Part shown: positions 27,681-36,981 of the stretch, in pieces
Layout: every line of letters starts with the position of its first letter
Position numbering within the stretch: the first letter of the stretch is position 1
Source of the DNA: Lonepinella koalarum
GTDB lineage: Bacteria; Pseudomonadota; Gammaproteobacteria; Enterobacterales; Pasteurellaceae
Assembly (NCBI RefSeq): GCF_042926695.1
Contig: NZ_CP170642.1
Coordinates: forward strand, 372,001-436,000
Direction of reading: 5' to 3'
Length of the DNA: 64,000 nucleotides
Made by a program: the position numbers and the translations under genes
The notes under the pieces: generated by a model
What the model was told of the DNA's origin: nothing
Database searches by the model: none
What the model saw: the letters and a program-made list of their open reading frames with translations, nothing else

Positions 27681-27976
27681 ACTTGTTTTTCATGAAAAAG
27701 CCCTAAAAGAGTGGAAAAAGCTCGGCGAACCGCTAAAAAGCCAACTCAAAAAGAAACTCATGCAACGGCTAGATAACCCGCATATCATGGCTGACCGTTT
27801 AAGCGGGTTTTCACAGGCATTATACAAAATCAAGTTGCGCCAATCTGGCTATCGCTTGGTGTATGAAGTGATTGATAATGAAGTCGTGGTATTAACTTGC
27901 CATCGGCAAGCGTGAATGCTCTAAAGTGTATGAAGCAGCCATGATTCGTATCAATGATAGTGATACATGGCATTAA
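27670..27976 (+). pseudogene. RelE toxin with a C-terminal frameshift
   Basis: The first 76 or so codons read as a normal RelE (KLVFHEKALKEWKKLG, RLSGFSQALYKIKLR, GYRLVYEV). At about 27898 the frame slips: the open frame ends at 27915 in CHRQA, while the +1 frame continues with AIGKRECSKVYEAAMIRI to a stop at 27974-27976. In E. coli RelE this tail holds the catalytic Arg81 and Tyr87, so the encoded product should be inactive. A one-base insertion or two-base deletion explains it. Confidence 0.85.
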
Positions 27977-28116
27977 ACAAAGCGATTTTTGTCGCTTGAA
28001 AGTGAGGCATAGCCAATGAAATTGATAGGGCATTCTTACTGTTTTTTACCATAAAACAAATGACTTCACAGCAAAATATGTTAAAATATGCCACTATTTT
28101 TGTTTGAGAAAATCAC

Positions 28117-28146
28117 TTGACATAAAAAATGATACAAATTCATACT
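28117..28146 (+). promoter_or_regulatory. Candidate promoter of adhesin 2
   Basis: TTGACA at 28117-28122 and CATACT at 28141-28146, 18-base spacer, as in copy 1; the AAGC tract starts 8 bases further on. Confidence 0.45.
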
Positions 28147-28153
28147 GCTGCTA

Positions 28154-28225
<72 letters not shown>

Positions 28226-28432
28226 GATTCTATTCTTTATTTTTTGGCGACGTTTCTCGTTTTGAGAATATGTGCTTTGTGTTCGCCAAGAGAAAATTTC
28301 CTTTCTGTTTTTATTTTCGCACATGCCGCATTGGCAATTAATGATGTACGTCAATGTTCTGATTGTAGGCTTTATGTCATTGCATGACATGAAGCTATTG
28401 ATGATTAGCTTATTGTTTTATTAGGAATCTTT

Positions 28433-31400
28433 ATGACCATTTTACTCAAAATCCAAAACCCAGCCACGCAGGAACAAGTGTTGAATGTGGCGCAAAATGT
28501 GGCAAATCAAGCCGTCACAGTGCAACATAAAGGAGCAAACACCATTTATGAATTGTTAGATCCTACCACCAACTATGCACCACAAACCATTGTGACCGAG
28601 CGTGTCGGCAATGATTTGCATATTATTTTTGAAGAATCGCAAGATGTGGATGTAATTATTGAAAATTATTATGACGATCCGTCTTTGATTCATGGATTGG
28701 CCGAAGATGGTCATTATTATGCCTATATGCCGGCTAATGGCGAGGCGGCGTCGGCGATTAACGTGTTAAATGAAAGCATGCTTGCCACTGAAGTCTTGGG
28801 CGGTGAACAACTTGTGTTACCTTGGTTGCCTTATTGGTTAGGCTCGACAACAGGTGCTACAGTAGGTGCGATCGTTGGTGGTATTGCTTTAGTGGGGGGC
28901 AGTATTGCTCTTGCTACCAGTGACGGTTCTAGTGGTGGTTCAAGCACACCAGCACCACAACCCGATCCACAACCTGAGCCGACCCCGACCAACACTGACC
29001 CGGTCGCTAATGATGACACAGCCAGCACCGCATACGGCACGCCATTACACAATATCAATGTGCTCGCCAACGACAGCGATGCAGACGGCGACAACTTAAG
29101 CGTCAGTGCAGTGAGCTTAACTAATCCAAGCCAAGGCACAGTAAGCGTCAATCCGGACGGTACTATCAACTTCACGCCAGCTGAGGGCGTAACCGGTGAT
29201 GTACTTATCAACTACACCGTCAGTGATGGCAAAGGGGGTACGGATACCGCGACCTTAACAGTAACCGTGGGAGCCGCGCCGATACCTACGCCACCGACGC
29301 CAAACAACACTGACCCGGTCGCTAATGATGACACAGCCAGCACCGCATACGGCACGCCATTACACAATATCAATGTGCTCGCTAACGACAGCGATGCCGA
29401 CGGTGACAGCTTAAGTGTCAGTGCAGTAACCTTAGCCAATCCAAACCAAGGCACAGTGAGCGTTAACCCAGATGGCACCATTAACTTCAAACCAGCAGAC
29501 GGGGTAACCGGCGATGTGGTGATTAACTACACCGTGAGTGATGGTAAAGGGGGTACGGATACCGCGACCTTAACGGTAAGCGTAGGTGCAGCGCCGATAC
29601 CTACACCGCCAGCACCTAACAACACTGACCCTGTTGCTAATGATGATACCGCCAGCACCGAATACGGCACAGCATTAAACAATATCAATGTATTGAGTAA
29701 TGACACAGACGCAGACGGCGACAACTTAAGCGTCAGCGCAGTAACCTTAGCAAACCCAAGCCAAGGCACAGTAAGTGTTAACCCAGATGGCACGATTAAC
29801 TTCAAACCAGCAGACGGGGTAACCGGCGATGTGGTGATTAACTACACCGTGAGTGATGGCAAAGGGGGTACGGATACCGCGACCTTAATGGTAACCGTGG
29901 GAGCCGCGCCGATACCTACGCCACCGACGCCAAACAATACTGACCCGGTCGCCAATGATGACACAGCTAATACAGCCTACGGCACGGCATTAAACAATAT
30001 CAATGTATTGAGTAACGACAGCGATGCAGACGGCGACAACTTAAGCGTCAGTGCAGTGAGCTTAACTAATCCAAGCCAAGGCACAGTAAGCGTCAATCCG
30101 GACGGTACTATCAACTTCACGCCAGCTGAGGGCGTAACCGGTGATGTACTTATCAACTACACCGTCAGTGATGGCAAAGGGGGTACAGATACGGCGACCT
30201 TAACGGTAAGCGTGGGAGCCGCGCCGATACCTACGCCACCGACGCCAAACAATACTGACCCGGTCGCCAATGATGACACAGCTAATACAGCCTACGGCAC
30301 AGCATTAAACAATATCAATGTATTGAGCAACGACACAGACGCAGACGGCGACAACTTAAGCGTCAGCGCAGTGAGCTTAACTAATCCAAGCCAAGGCACA
30401 GTAAGCGTTAACCCAGATGGCACCATTAACTTCAAACCAGCAGACGGGGTAACCGGCGATGTGGTGATTAACTACACCGTGAGTGATGGCAAAGGCGGCA
30501 CAGATACCGCGACCTTAACGGTAAGCGTGGGAGCCGCGCCGATACCTACGCCACCAGCACCTAACAACACTGACCCAGTCGCCAATGATGATACAGCTAA
30601 TACAGCATACGGCACGGCATTAAACAATATCAATGTATTGAGCAACGACACAGACGCAGACGGTGACAGCTTAAGCGTCAGCGCAGTGAGCTTAACTAAT
30701 CCAAGCCAAGGCACAGTAAGCGTTAACCCAGATGGCACGATTAACTTTACGCCAGCAGACGGGGTAACCGGCGATGTGGTGATTAATTACACCGTAAGCG
30801 ATGGTAAAGGGGGTACAGATACGGCGACCTTAACGGTGACAGTGGGTGCCGCGCCGATACCTACGCCACCAGCACCTAACAACACTGACCCAGTCGCCAA
30901 TGATGATACAGCTAATACAGCATACGGCACGGCATTAAACAATATCAATGTATTGAGCAACGACACAGACGCAGACGGTGACAGCTTAAGCGTCAGCGCA
31001 GTGAGCTTAACTAATCCAAGCCAAGGCACAGTAAGCGTTAACCCAGATGGCACGATTAACTTTACGCCAGCAGACGGGGTAACCGGCGATGTGGTGATTA
31101 ATTACACCGTAAGCGATGGTAAAGGGGGTACAGATACGGCGACCTTAACGGTGACAGTGGGTGCAGCGCCGATACCTACACCGCCAGCACCTAACAACAC
31201 TGACCCTGTTGCTAATGATGATACCGCCAGCACCGAATACGGCACAGCATTAAACAATATCAATGTGCTCGCTAACGACAGCGATGCAGACGGCGACAAC
31301 TTAAGTGTCAGCGCAGTGAGCTTAACTAATCCAAATCAAGGCACAGTGAGCGTCAATCCAGACGGCACGATTAACTTTACGCCAGCTGAGGGCGTAACCG

Positions 31401-34400
31401 GCGATGTGGTGATTAATTACACCGTGAGTGATGGCAAAGGCGGCACAGATACCGCGACCTTAACGGTAACCGTGGGAGCCGCGCCGATACCTACACCGCC
31501 AGCACCTAACAACACTGACCCGGTCGCTAATGATGACACAGCCAGCACCGCATACGGCACGCCATTACACAATATCAATGTGCTCGCTAACGACAGCGAT
31601 GCCGACGGCGACAACTTAAGTGTCAGCGCAGTGAGCTTAACTAATCCAAGCCAAGGCACAGTAAGCGTTAACCCAGATGGCACGATTAACTTTACGCCAG
31701 CAGACGGGGTAACCGGCGATGTGGTGATTAACTACACCGTCAGTGATGGCAAAGGGGGTACGGATACCGCGACCTTAACGGTAAGCGTAGGTGCAGCGCC
31801 AGTTACGCCACCCGTCAACAACGCTCCAGTCGCCAATGACGACACCGCCAGTACCCAAGCAGGTCAAGCGGTGACCGTGAACGTCTTGACCAACGACAGC
31901 GACCCAGACGGTGATCAATTGACCGTCAGCGAAGCGACCTTAGCGGATCCAAGCCAAGGCACGTTGGTTAAAAATAGCGACGGTACACTGACCTTTACCC
32001 CAGCCACAGGCGTAACGGGTGATGTGGTGATTAACTACACTATTAGCGATGGCAACGGCGGCACAGACAGCTCCACCGTGACGGTTAATGTCAACGGCAA
32101 ACCTGTTGCCAACGATGACAGTGCCAGCGCGCAAGCAGGTCAGCCCGTGACCATTGATGTGGTTGCCAACGACAGCGACCCAGACAACAACCCATTAACG
32201 GTAAGTGAAGCGACCTTATCTACGGCAGATGCAGGTAAAGGTAGTGTTAGCATTGTGGACAACAAAGTGGTGTTCACCCCAAATGCAGGGGTAACGGGCG
32301 ATGTGGTGATTAACTACACCATTAGCGATGGCAAAGGCGGCACAGACACCGCCACCGTGACCGTAACCGTATCAGTGCCGCTCCCCCCAGCCCCGACCGC
32401 TACCCCATACCACGATAATGGAAGCGACCCAACTGACCCAACTGACGACATCATTGGCGTAATCGTTACTTTCCCTGACGACCTAAGCAATGTAGACAGC
32501 CTAACCCTAAGCTATACCAACAACAACGGTATTGACAAGTCCGAGTATACGCTGACCAAAAACCCAACAACAGGCGAGTGGGAATTGCCACAAGCAGCCA
32601 AAGATGCAGGCTTAACCTTGGGAACAGACGACCAAGACAATCCAACCGTTATCGTGCCGATTGAGCAGCTTATCCACGGGCAAACCGTGACGGCGTACAC
32701 CAGCAATGATAGCGGTAATTCTGACAATGCCACAGGCAAGCCATACATCACCGACTACAAAGACCCACTGGATTTGAACCGTAAAAACATCTATGGCAAA
32801 GACGTAGACGAACGCATTCAGGCAGACGATCCAACTAATCCGACTGATGATGAAAAAGCCGATGCCATTGCCACCTTGAAACTTGCCAATGTCACCGATG
32901 CCGAAGTAACAGCTGCCTTAAACAACAGCGAACATCCGCCAGTGTGGAACGATACAGACAAAACGCTGAAAATCACCTACGCAGACGGCTCAAGCGATGT
33001 TATTCCTTATGCCGAATTGTTTAGTACCGAACCGCCGTACGTAGCCCCACCCGAAATGCGTCCTATGAACGAAGGCGATGTGCGGATTTACTTCCCTGAA
33101 ACCAAGGTCAGCGTTAAACTCAGCTTTGAAGATGAAAGCGACAATCCTGTAACCATTTACGTCATCAACAACGCCGATGGTACATGGGCTGCCTACTACA
33201 CTGAAAGTGTGGATGGGGAGGGCAATACAGAGTATAGCAACCCAGTGCCATCAAGCGTCTTAAACATTGGCGACGGCGACTACGCCACGCTTAACCGTGA
33301 TGCCGTGAAAGATGACACAGAGGTAACTGCGGTTTCCTACAACCGAGCAGGAGACCAATCCGAATCTACCACTGTAATAACCCTGAGTGACGAACAAACC
33401 TACGACCCAACCAACCCAGACCAAACCATCACCCCACCAGAAAGCCTTGTGGATTACACCCCTGACAACATAGATGACTTGATTGCTGTTTGGAATACTG
33501 CGGGTATAAGTGGTGCGGTGACGACGTACAACGAAAGCGAACGAAACGCAAGCATACCGACAGAAAATGGAGAAGAGTATACGAACCTATCAAGAATAGA
33601 GATGAACGGCGGCTTGGACGAGACCGTCACCTACGTTATCCCAGGCAATATGCAAGCCAGTCAAGACACCAATGTGGCAGTCAAAGTTATCGGCGAAACC
33701 GCATTGGTGATTGGCGGTGGCATCTACGGCACAACCTACACCGCCGAATCGGGAACCCCAGCCTTGATAGATTTCAGCTATGGTCTTTCCCAAAATACTA
33801 CGGGTAATAGTAGTATTGCGCGTACTGGGGTAGAGCTTAGCGGTGGAGCGGACTTGCTGTGGGTGGGCGGAACGAATGCCAACTACGACCTTTACTACAA
33901 CGCCAGCACAGGCTACACCCTAGTCAAAGCAGGCGAAACACCCCCAGCGAATGCAGGGACAAAAGTTGAGTCATCAAGCACATCAAGCACTGGCGGCACA
34001 ATCCGCCACGCCGAAATCCTGATGGACGGTATGATGAACACAGGTCTAGATCAGGAAACTGAAGCGATTAATGGCGATGACACCCTGATTGTATCAGGCA
34101 TCAGCGACACAACCGCTGCCCAAGAAAGAACCAACGCAGCCATTTACAACAGCTTGATAACCCTAGGTAGTGGCAACGACACCATCATCACCACAGGCGG
34201 CACAGGGCAAACCGACTATTCAGGAATGATACTGGAATCCACGATTGTGGTGGTGAGTGTGAACGGTACGTATCCACAAGAGACTACTTATTGGACTCCT
34301 GCTGGGGACGAAATACCATATACATACCTAGGCGATAACACCATCATCACCACAGGCTTGCAAAACAGCGTGGTGGATTTAAGGGGTTATAAAGATGAAG

Positions 34401-34894
34401 ACTATGACGGCGAGTATGAGAGTAACCCTGATACCGTCAATGACGATACCCTGAGTATTGAGTATGGCACGAACAACGGGGATTACAGCAGTACAGGCAA
34501 CCAAATCCATATGGGTTATGGCATGGACACCTTGGAGTTTACAGGCAGCGGTCAGGAATACGAGCTAAGCAAACTCTCCAGCACCCCAATGTCGGTAGAA
34601 ACCATTTCTATCACCGGCAGCGACAACACCGTAGTGGTGAAACTGAGCGACTTGGTGGACACAGGCACAGGCGAAATTCTGATTGACAGCGAAATCGGTC
34701 AAGCCGGCAGATACGTCATGCGAATCGGCGACACCAGCGACGGCGACGCAGGCAACCAGCTGAAACTAGACAGCGATTTTGCATACACAGGCTACGTGGA
34801 AGTCTCCAACAACAACCAAGAGTATTATGTGTACCAATCCCAAACATACAGCGACTTGTTTGTGTTTGTGGATAAGGATTTGGCGGTGATTTAA
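28433..34894 (+). CDS. Giant type I-secreted modular adhesin 2 (VCBS/cadherin-like repeats)
   Basis: 2153 residues. Residues 1-180 are nearly identical to adhesin 1 (BapA-like prefix, glycine-zipper segment). From residue 187 there are nine almost identical 105-residue repeats of the VCBS/Big_9 cadherin-like type (PVANDDTA..., INVLANDSDADGD, GTINFTP, VINYTVSDGKGGTDTATL), then two diverged copies (about 1132-1320), one module similar to those of adhesin 1, and a C-terminal region related to adhesin 1 with RTX-like LGSGNDTIITTGG and the secretion end (YELSKLSSTPMSVETI). Asp-rich DADGD loops suggest calcium-stiffened repeats. Export by the LapB/C/E-type system at 39.1-44.1 kb is inferred. Confidence 0.9.
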   Translation: MTILLKIQNPATQEQVLNVAQNVANQAVTVQHKGANTIYELLDPTTNYAPQTIVTERVGNDLHIIFEESQDVDVIIENYYDDPSLIHGLAEDGHYYAYMPANGEAASAINVLNESMLATEVLGGEQLVLPWLPYWLGSTTGATVGAIVGGIALVGGSIALATSDGSSGGSSTPAPQPDPQPEPTPTNTDPVANDDTASTAYGTPLHNINVLANDSDADGDNLSVSAVSLTNPSQGTVSVNPDGTINFTPAEGVTGDVLINYTVSDGKGGTDTATLTVTVGAAPIPTPPTPNNTDPVANDDTASTAYGTPLHNINVLANDSDADGDSLSVSAVTLANPNQGTVSVNPDGTINFKPADGVTGDVVINYTVSDGKGGTDTATLTVSVGAAPIPTPPAPNNTDPVANDDTASTEYGTALNNINVLSNDTDADGDNLSVSAVTLANPSQGTVSVNPDGTINFKPADGVTGDVVINYTVSDGKGGTDTATLMVTVGAAPIPTPPTPNNTDPVANDDTANTAYGTALNNINVLSNDSDADGDNLSVSAVSLTNPSQGTVSVNPDGTINFTPAEGVTGDVLINYTVSDGKGGTDTATLTVSVGAAPIPTPPTPNNTDPVANDDTANTAYGTALNNINVLSNDTDADGDNLSVSAVSLTNPSQGTVSVNPDGTINFKPADGVTGDVVINYTVSDGKGGTDTATLTVSVGAAPIPTPPAPNNTDPVANDDTANTAYGTALNNINVLSNDTDADGDSLSVSAVSLTNPSQGTVSVNPDGTINFTPADGVTGDVVINYTVSDGKGGTDTATLTVTVGAAPIPTPPAPNNTDPVANDDTANTAYGTALNNINVLSNDTDADGDSLSVSAVSLTNPSQGTVSVNPDGTINFTPADGVTGDVVINYTVSDGKGGTDTATLTVTVGAAPIPTPPAPNNTDPVANDDTASTEYGTALNNINVLANDSDADGDNLSVSAVSLTNPNQGTVSVNPDGTINFTPAEGVTGDVVINYTVSDGKGGTDTATLTVTVGAAPIPTPPAPNNTDPVANDDTASTAYGTPLHNINVLANDSDADGDNLSVSAVSLTNPSQGTVSVNPDGTINFTPADGVTGDVVINYTVSDGKGGTDTATLTVSVGAAPVTPPVNNAPVANDDTASTQAGQAVTVNVLTNDSDPDGDQLTVSEATLADPSQGTLVKNSDGTLTFTPATGVTGDVVINYTISDGNGGTDSSTVTVNVNGKPVANDDSASAQAGQPVTIDVVANDSDPDNNPLTVSEATLSTADAGKGSVSIVDNKVVFTPNAGVTGDVVINYTISDGKGGTDTATVTVTVSVPLPPAPTATPYHDNGSDPTDPTDDIIGVIVTFPDDLSNVDSLTLSYTNNNGIDKSEYTLTKNPTTGEWELPQAAKDAGLTLGTDDQDNPTVIVPIEQLIHGQTVTAYTSNDSGNSDNATGKPYITDYKDPLDLNRKNIYGKDVDERIQADDPTNPTDDEKADAIATLKLANVTDAEVTAALNNSEHPPVWNDTDKTLKITYADGSSDVIPYAELFSTEPPYVAPPEMRPMNEGDVRIYFPETKVSVKLSFEDESDNPVTIYVINNADGTWAAYYTESVDGEGNTEYSNPVPSSVLNIGDGDYATLNRDAVKDDTEVTAVSYNRAGDQSESTTVITLSDEQTYDPTNPDQTITPPESLVDYTPDNIDDLIAVWNTAGISGAVTTYNESERNASIPTENGEEYTNLSRIEMNGGLDETVTYVIPGNMQASQDTNVAVKVIGETALVIGGGIYGTTYTAESGTPALIDFSYGLSQNTTGNSSIARTGVELSGGADLLWVGGTNANYDLYYNASTGYTLVKAGETPPANAGTKVESSSTSSTGGTIRHAEILMDGMMNTGLDQETEAINGDDTLIVSGISDTTAAQERTNAAIYNSLITLGSGNDTIITTGGTGQTDYSGMILESTIVVVSVNGTYPQETTYWTPAGDEIPYTYLGDNTIITTGLQNSVVDLRGYKDEDYDGEYESNPDTVNDDTLSIEYGTNNGDYSSTGNQIHMGYGMDTLEFTGSGQEYELSKLSSTPMSVETISITGSDNTVVVKLSDLVDTGTGEILIDSEIGQAGRYVMRIGDTSDGDAGNQLKLDSDFAYTGYVEVSNNNQEYYVYQSQTYSDLFVFVDKDLAVI
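28991..31825 (+). repeat. Nine 315-bp tandem repeats inside adhesin 2
   Basis: Units begin at 28991, 29306, 29621, 29936, 30251, 30566, 30881, 31196 and 31511, an exact 315-bp period. The units starting at 30566 and 30881 are nearly identical in DNA. Unit number is expected to change easily by recombination, altering adhesin length in steps of 105 residues. Confidence 0.95.
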
Positions 34895-34900
34895 TCAGGG

Positions 34901-34924
34901 GTCAGACGGCAGGGGTCAGACGGC
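34901..34924. repeat. Paired Neisseria-DUS-like words after adhesin 2
   Basis: GTCAGACGGC at 34901-34910 and 34915-34924, followed by GGGTTGCGGTCTGATGCCTG, the same as after adhesin 1. Confidence 0.7.
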
Positions 34925-34966
34925 AGGGTTGCGGTCTGATGCCTGTGGTTTGAACGCTGAAAAGGG

Positions 34967-34996
34967 AAAACCGCGGTGGGAAATCGCGGTTTTTTT
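34967..34996 (+). terminator. Terminator of adhesin 2
   Basis: AAAACCGCG and CGCGGTTTT arms with a T-run. In the first cassette the equivalent position (25896-25923) has a changed right arm, so the stem there is weaker. Confidence 0.75.
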
Positions 34997-35058
34997 GTTG
35001 AAAATCCACATTTGCTTATGCTACACTCAATTCATATCAAAGATAAAAGGGGAATGTC

Positions 35059-35286
35059 ATGCAAATTAACCTAAACCCGCAACTTGAACAAATCATTGCC
35101 CATAATGCGAATCTACAAGGCATCAATACGCAGCAGTTAATGGAAAAAATTGTTGTAGAATATTTTCAACCAACCACGCTGTATGATTTAGCCATGAACT
35201 ATCAAGGCGAAGATGTCGCTGAAATTGAGTTAGACTTACCACGTAACCCGCAATTTAGCCATGCTCGTCATCAAGATTTTGACTAA
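35059..35286 (+). CDS. VapB-like antitoxin, copy 2
   Basis: 75 residues, twin of the antitoxin at 25998-26225, with the same start context (AAAGGGGAATGTC before ATG) and the same one-base overlap with the toxin. A short stretch before the promoter region differs between the cassettes: the DUS-bearing sequence seen in copy 1 is replaced here. Class inferred from its PIN partner. Confidence 0.8.
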   Translation: MQINLNPQLEQIIAHNANLQGINTQQLMEKIVVEYFQPTTLYDLAMNYQGEDVAEIELDLPRNPQFSHARHQDFD

Positions 35287-35702
35287 TGTATTTATTAGAT
35301 AGCAATATTATTGCAGAAATTCGCAAAATCAAATCAGGCAAAGCCAATACAGGCGTAGTGAACTGGATAAAACAGCGACCTATCACGCAACTTTATACCT
35401 GTGAAATTGTGATTATGGAAATATTGCGCGGGATTGCCTTAAAAAAACGCAAAGATCCCATGCAAGCTCAAAGTCTACAAAATTGGTTTGATCATTTTGT
35501 TTTGCCTACTTTTTCAGGCAGGATTTTAACCATAAATACGCAAACAAGCAGAATTTGTGCCACATTTCACACACCCAATCCACGCCCTGAAAATGATTGC
35601 TGGATTGCCGCAATTGCCAGTGCAAATAAACTCACTTTACTAACCCGTAACACCAAGGATTTTCAAGATTTACCCATTAGTATCATTAACCCATTTCAAT
35701 AA
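35286..35702 (+). CDS. VapC-type PIN-domain ribonuclease toxin, copy 2
   Basis: 138 residues, differing from copy 1 visibly only near the C-terminus (ISIINPFQ in place of INIINPFQ). All four PIN acidic residues are kept. With both toxins and antitoxins effectively the same, either antitoxin should protect against either toxin, so loss of one cassette alone would not trigger killing. Confidence 0.92.
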   Translation: MYLLDSNIIAEIRKIKSGKANTGVVNWIKQRPITQLYTCEIVIMEILRGIALKKRKDPMQAQSLQNWFDHFVLPTFSGRILTINTQTSRICATFHTPNPRPENDCWIAAIASANKLTLLTRNTKDFQDLPISIINPFQ

Positions 35703-35750
35703 GCTGTTTTTGCAAAACTGCGGTGGAAAATCGTGGTTTTTTATCACCAC

Positions 35751-35779
35751 TTGCAAAAATTAGTCAACTTGGTTAAAAT
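35751..35779 (+). promoter_or_regulatory. Promoter of ncRNA candidate 1
   Basis: TTGCAA (35751-35756), a 17-base spacer, and TAAAAT (35774-35779). Predicted start near 35786. Confidence 0.55.
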
Positions 35780-35785
35780 AGAAGA

Positions 35786-35920
35786 ATAGAGTGCGACAGA
35801 GTACCGCAAGGTAGACACTCCGCAACCTTTATGGTCGAGGCAAAGTCCGGTAATGGCGTTTCTGGATACCCAACTTTTGGGCGAACCCTGCTAGATGCAA
35901 ATTTAGCAGGGTTTGTTATT
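35786..35920 (+). ncRNA. Structured small RNA candidate 1 (about 135 nt)
   Basis: No ORF fits, but there is a promoter, folded elements and a terminator on the plus strand. GAGTG (35789-35793) pairs with CACTC (35816-35820) around an inner hairpin TACC-GCAA-GGTA with a GNRA loop. ACC/GGT and TACCC/GGG(C) helices follow. The RNA ends in a stem AACCCTGCTA/TAGCAGGGTT (35884-35913) with TTGTTATTTT. The word GAGGCAAAGTCCGG recalls the conserved GAGGAAAGTCCGG of RNase P RNA, but the rest does not fit that RNA. Family unknown. It ends 7 bases short of the stop of the convergent minus-strand gene. Confidence 0.55.
35884..35920 (+). terminator. Intrinsic terminator of ncRNA candidate 1
   Basis: Ten-base-pair stem AACCCTGCTA/TAGCAGGGTT followed by TGTTATTTT on the plus strand; on the minus strand no T-run follows the stem, so it serves the plus-strand transcript. 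Confidence 0.8.
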
Positions 35921-35926
35921 TTGGGT

Positions 35927-36466
35927 TTAACGATAAGGTTTCGGTAAAGACTTACCTTGTAATAGATTATGTGCTAGCTTAAAAAATCCCACGGGTTTTA
36001 ACTTTTCCCATTTTTCAATAGGATAAGCACTAGAAATATGCAAGCGTAATTTTTTCTGAAAACGATACATTACAAACGCCACCTTATAAAATCGCTTAAT
36101 TTGCTTCTCGTCCATAATTTCAATCGTGGCAAAATTATCATAGCCAGCAAACCCAATTTTAGCATTGGCAAGATTTTTAATAATATCAGGTAAATATTTA
36201 GAAAATTGATAACGTTCCACACAAAACGGACGTGCTTCTTTCTCGGCTACATACATCAACGCTTGTTTTTCCGCTTCACTTTGATGAGCATAAGCCTTAG
36301 TAAAACAGTGCATAGAATAGCTGACATAAAAACGATAAGTCATCGCTGTTTTTTGCCCCAAAGCAGGCTGAACATAATCCACAATATGTGCATTTAAATG
36401 CGATAAATCATAGTGACACCCATTTAACTGAAAGGGTGGAAAAGCACTTTGTTTATCAAGTTTCAT
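35927..36466 (-). CDS. Unknown protein A, paralogue of 37457-38038
   Basis: 179 residues from ATG 36466 (the frame runs on to 36610 but the paralogue fixes the start MKLDKQSAFPPFQLNG). Soluble, basic C-terminus, no signal peptide or membrane segment. Shared with its paralogue: the first ~26 residues (identical), a HCF motif, an E-x-R-x-F segment, an RY box, a SAYxxx turn and a C-terminal FFxLxHN. I do not recognise the family. Its 3' end faces a plus-strand small RNA candidate, an arrangement repeated at the paralogue. Confidence 0.7.
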   Translation of the reverse strand: MKLDKQSAFPPFQLNGCHYDLSHLNAHIVDYVQPALGQKTAMTYRFYVSYSMHCFTKAYAHQSEAEKQALMYVAEKEARPFCVERYQFSKYLPDIIKNLANAKIGFAGYDNFATIEIMDEKQIKRFYKVAFVMYRFQKKLRLHISSAYPIEKWEKLKPVGFFKLAHNLLQGKSLPKPYR

Positions 36467-36547
36467 GGGGGTAAAAACATGGTTAGGAATAATTGGGTAT
36501 GGATTATAGCAGGTTAAGATTGAGTGAAAAACTGGATAAATGAAAGG
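36383..36547 (-). repeat. Duplicated 5' end and leader of unknown protein A
   Basis: These ~165 bases (promoter-side leader plus the first ~26 codons) are almost identical to 37955-38119. Downstream the two genes diverge to distant homology, so the 5' ends have been homogenised or exchanged. Confidence 0.8.
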
Positions 36548-36555
36548 TTTTTTCT

Positions 36556-36565
36556 GCCGTTTGAA
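36556..36565 (+). repeat. DUS-like decamer (one mismatch)
   Basis: GCCGTTTGAA followed by ACCTGTTGTCTG, the same surrounding pattern (GAAACCTGT) as at 25924 and 38459. Confidence 0.55.
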
Positions 36566-36663
36566 ACCTGTTGTCTGCCCCCTGATAGTGGCTTGAAAAT
36601 ACAAAATCAATCCATTATAATCAAACCACTAAGTATACTTTTAGCCCTGTGAGATACAACAAA

Positions 36664-36981
36664 ATGGCGTATATTGAATATAATGATGTGATTTTTGAAT
36701 GGGACGACAACAAAGCCCAAACCAATTTGCAAAAACACAAATTATCGTTTGAAACCGCACATTTTGCCTTTTTTGACCCCAATGCACTCACCAAACCGCA
36801 TAAAATTGTAGACGGTGAACAACGTTTTAAAACCTTGGCACGCATTGAAAACAGCTTGATTGTGGTGTTTATTGTCCATTTGTACGAAAACCATCACCCC
36901 GGCGGTAAAGAATACATTCGCATTATTTCCGCTCGCCGAGCCGAAAGCAAAGAAGAGAAGGAGTATTACCATGCCTACTAA
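36664..36981 (+). CDS. brnT: BrnT family ribonuclease toxin
   Basis: 105 residues of the BrnT (DUF497) fold, a RelE-like RNase: FEWDDNKAQTNLQKHKLSFETA is the typical N-terminal signature, and the C-terminal IRIISARRAESKEEKEYY carries the conserved arginine pair. ATG 36664 gives the family start MAYIEYNDVIFEWD; an upstream ATG at 36649 is less likely. The end overlaps the BrnA gene by 11 bases. Confidence 0.93.
   Translation: MAYIEYNDVIFEWDDNKAQTNLQKHKLSFETAHFAFFDPNALTKPHKIVDGEQRFKTLARIENSLIVVFIVHLYENHHPGGKEYIRIISARRAESKEEKEYYHAY

Noticed and set aside
28831..31683. Series of ~88-residue minus-strand ORFs across the adhesin 2 repeats
   Set aside because: Antisense shadows of the 315-bp coding repeat; they recur with its period and have no start signals.
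28991..31825. Possible CRISPR or satellite array
   Set aside because: The period (315 bp) is a multiple of three, lies in frame and encodes VCBS-like domains of the adhesin.
35786..35920. RNase P RNA or tracrRNA
   Set aside because: Only one short word resembles RNase P RNA; the order and other conserved regions are missing and the RNA is too short. No cas9 or CRISPR array is in the window for a tracrRNA.
36860..36970. Longer 128-residue version of BrnA
   Set aside because: The extra N-terminal part is an out-of-frame reading of brnT; ATG 36971 overlaps the brnT end as usual for this module.
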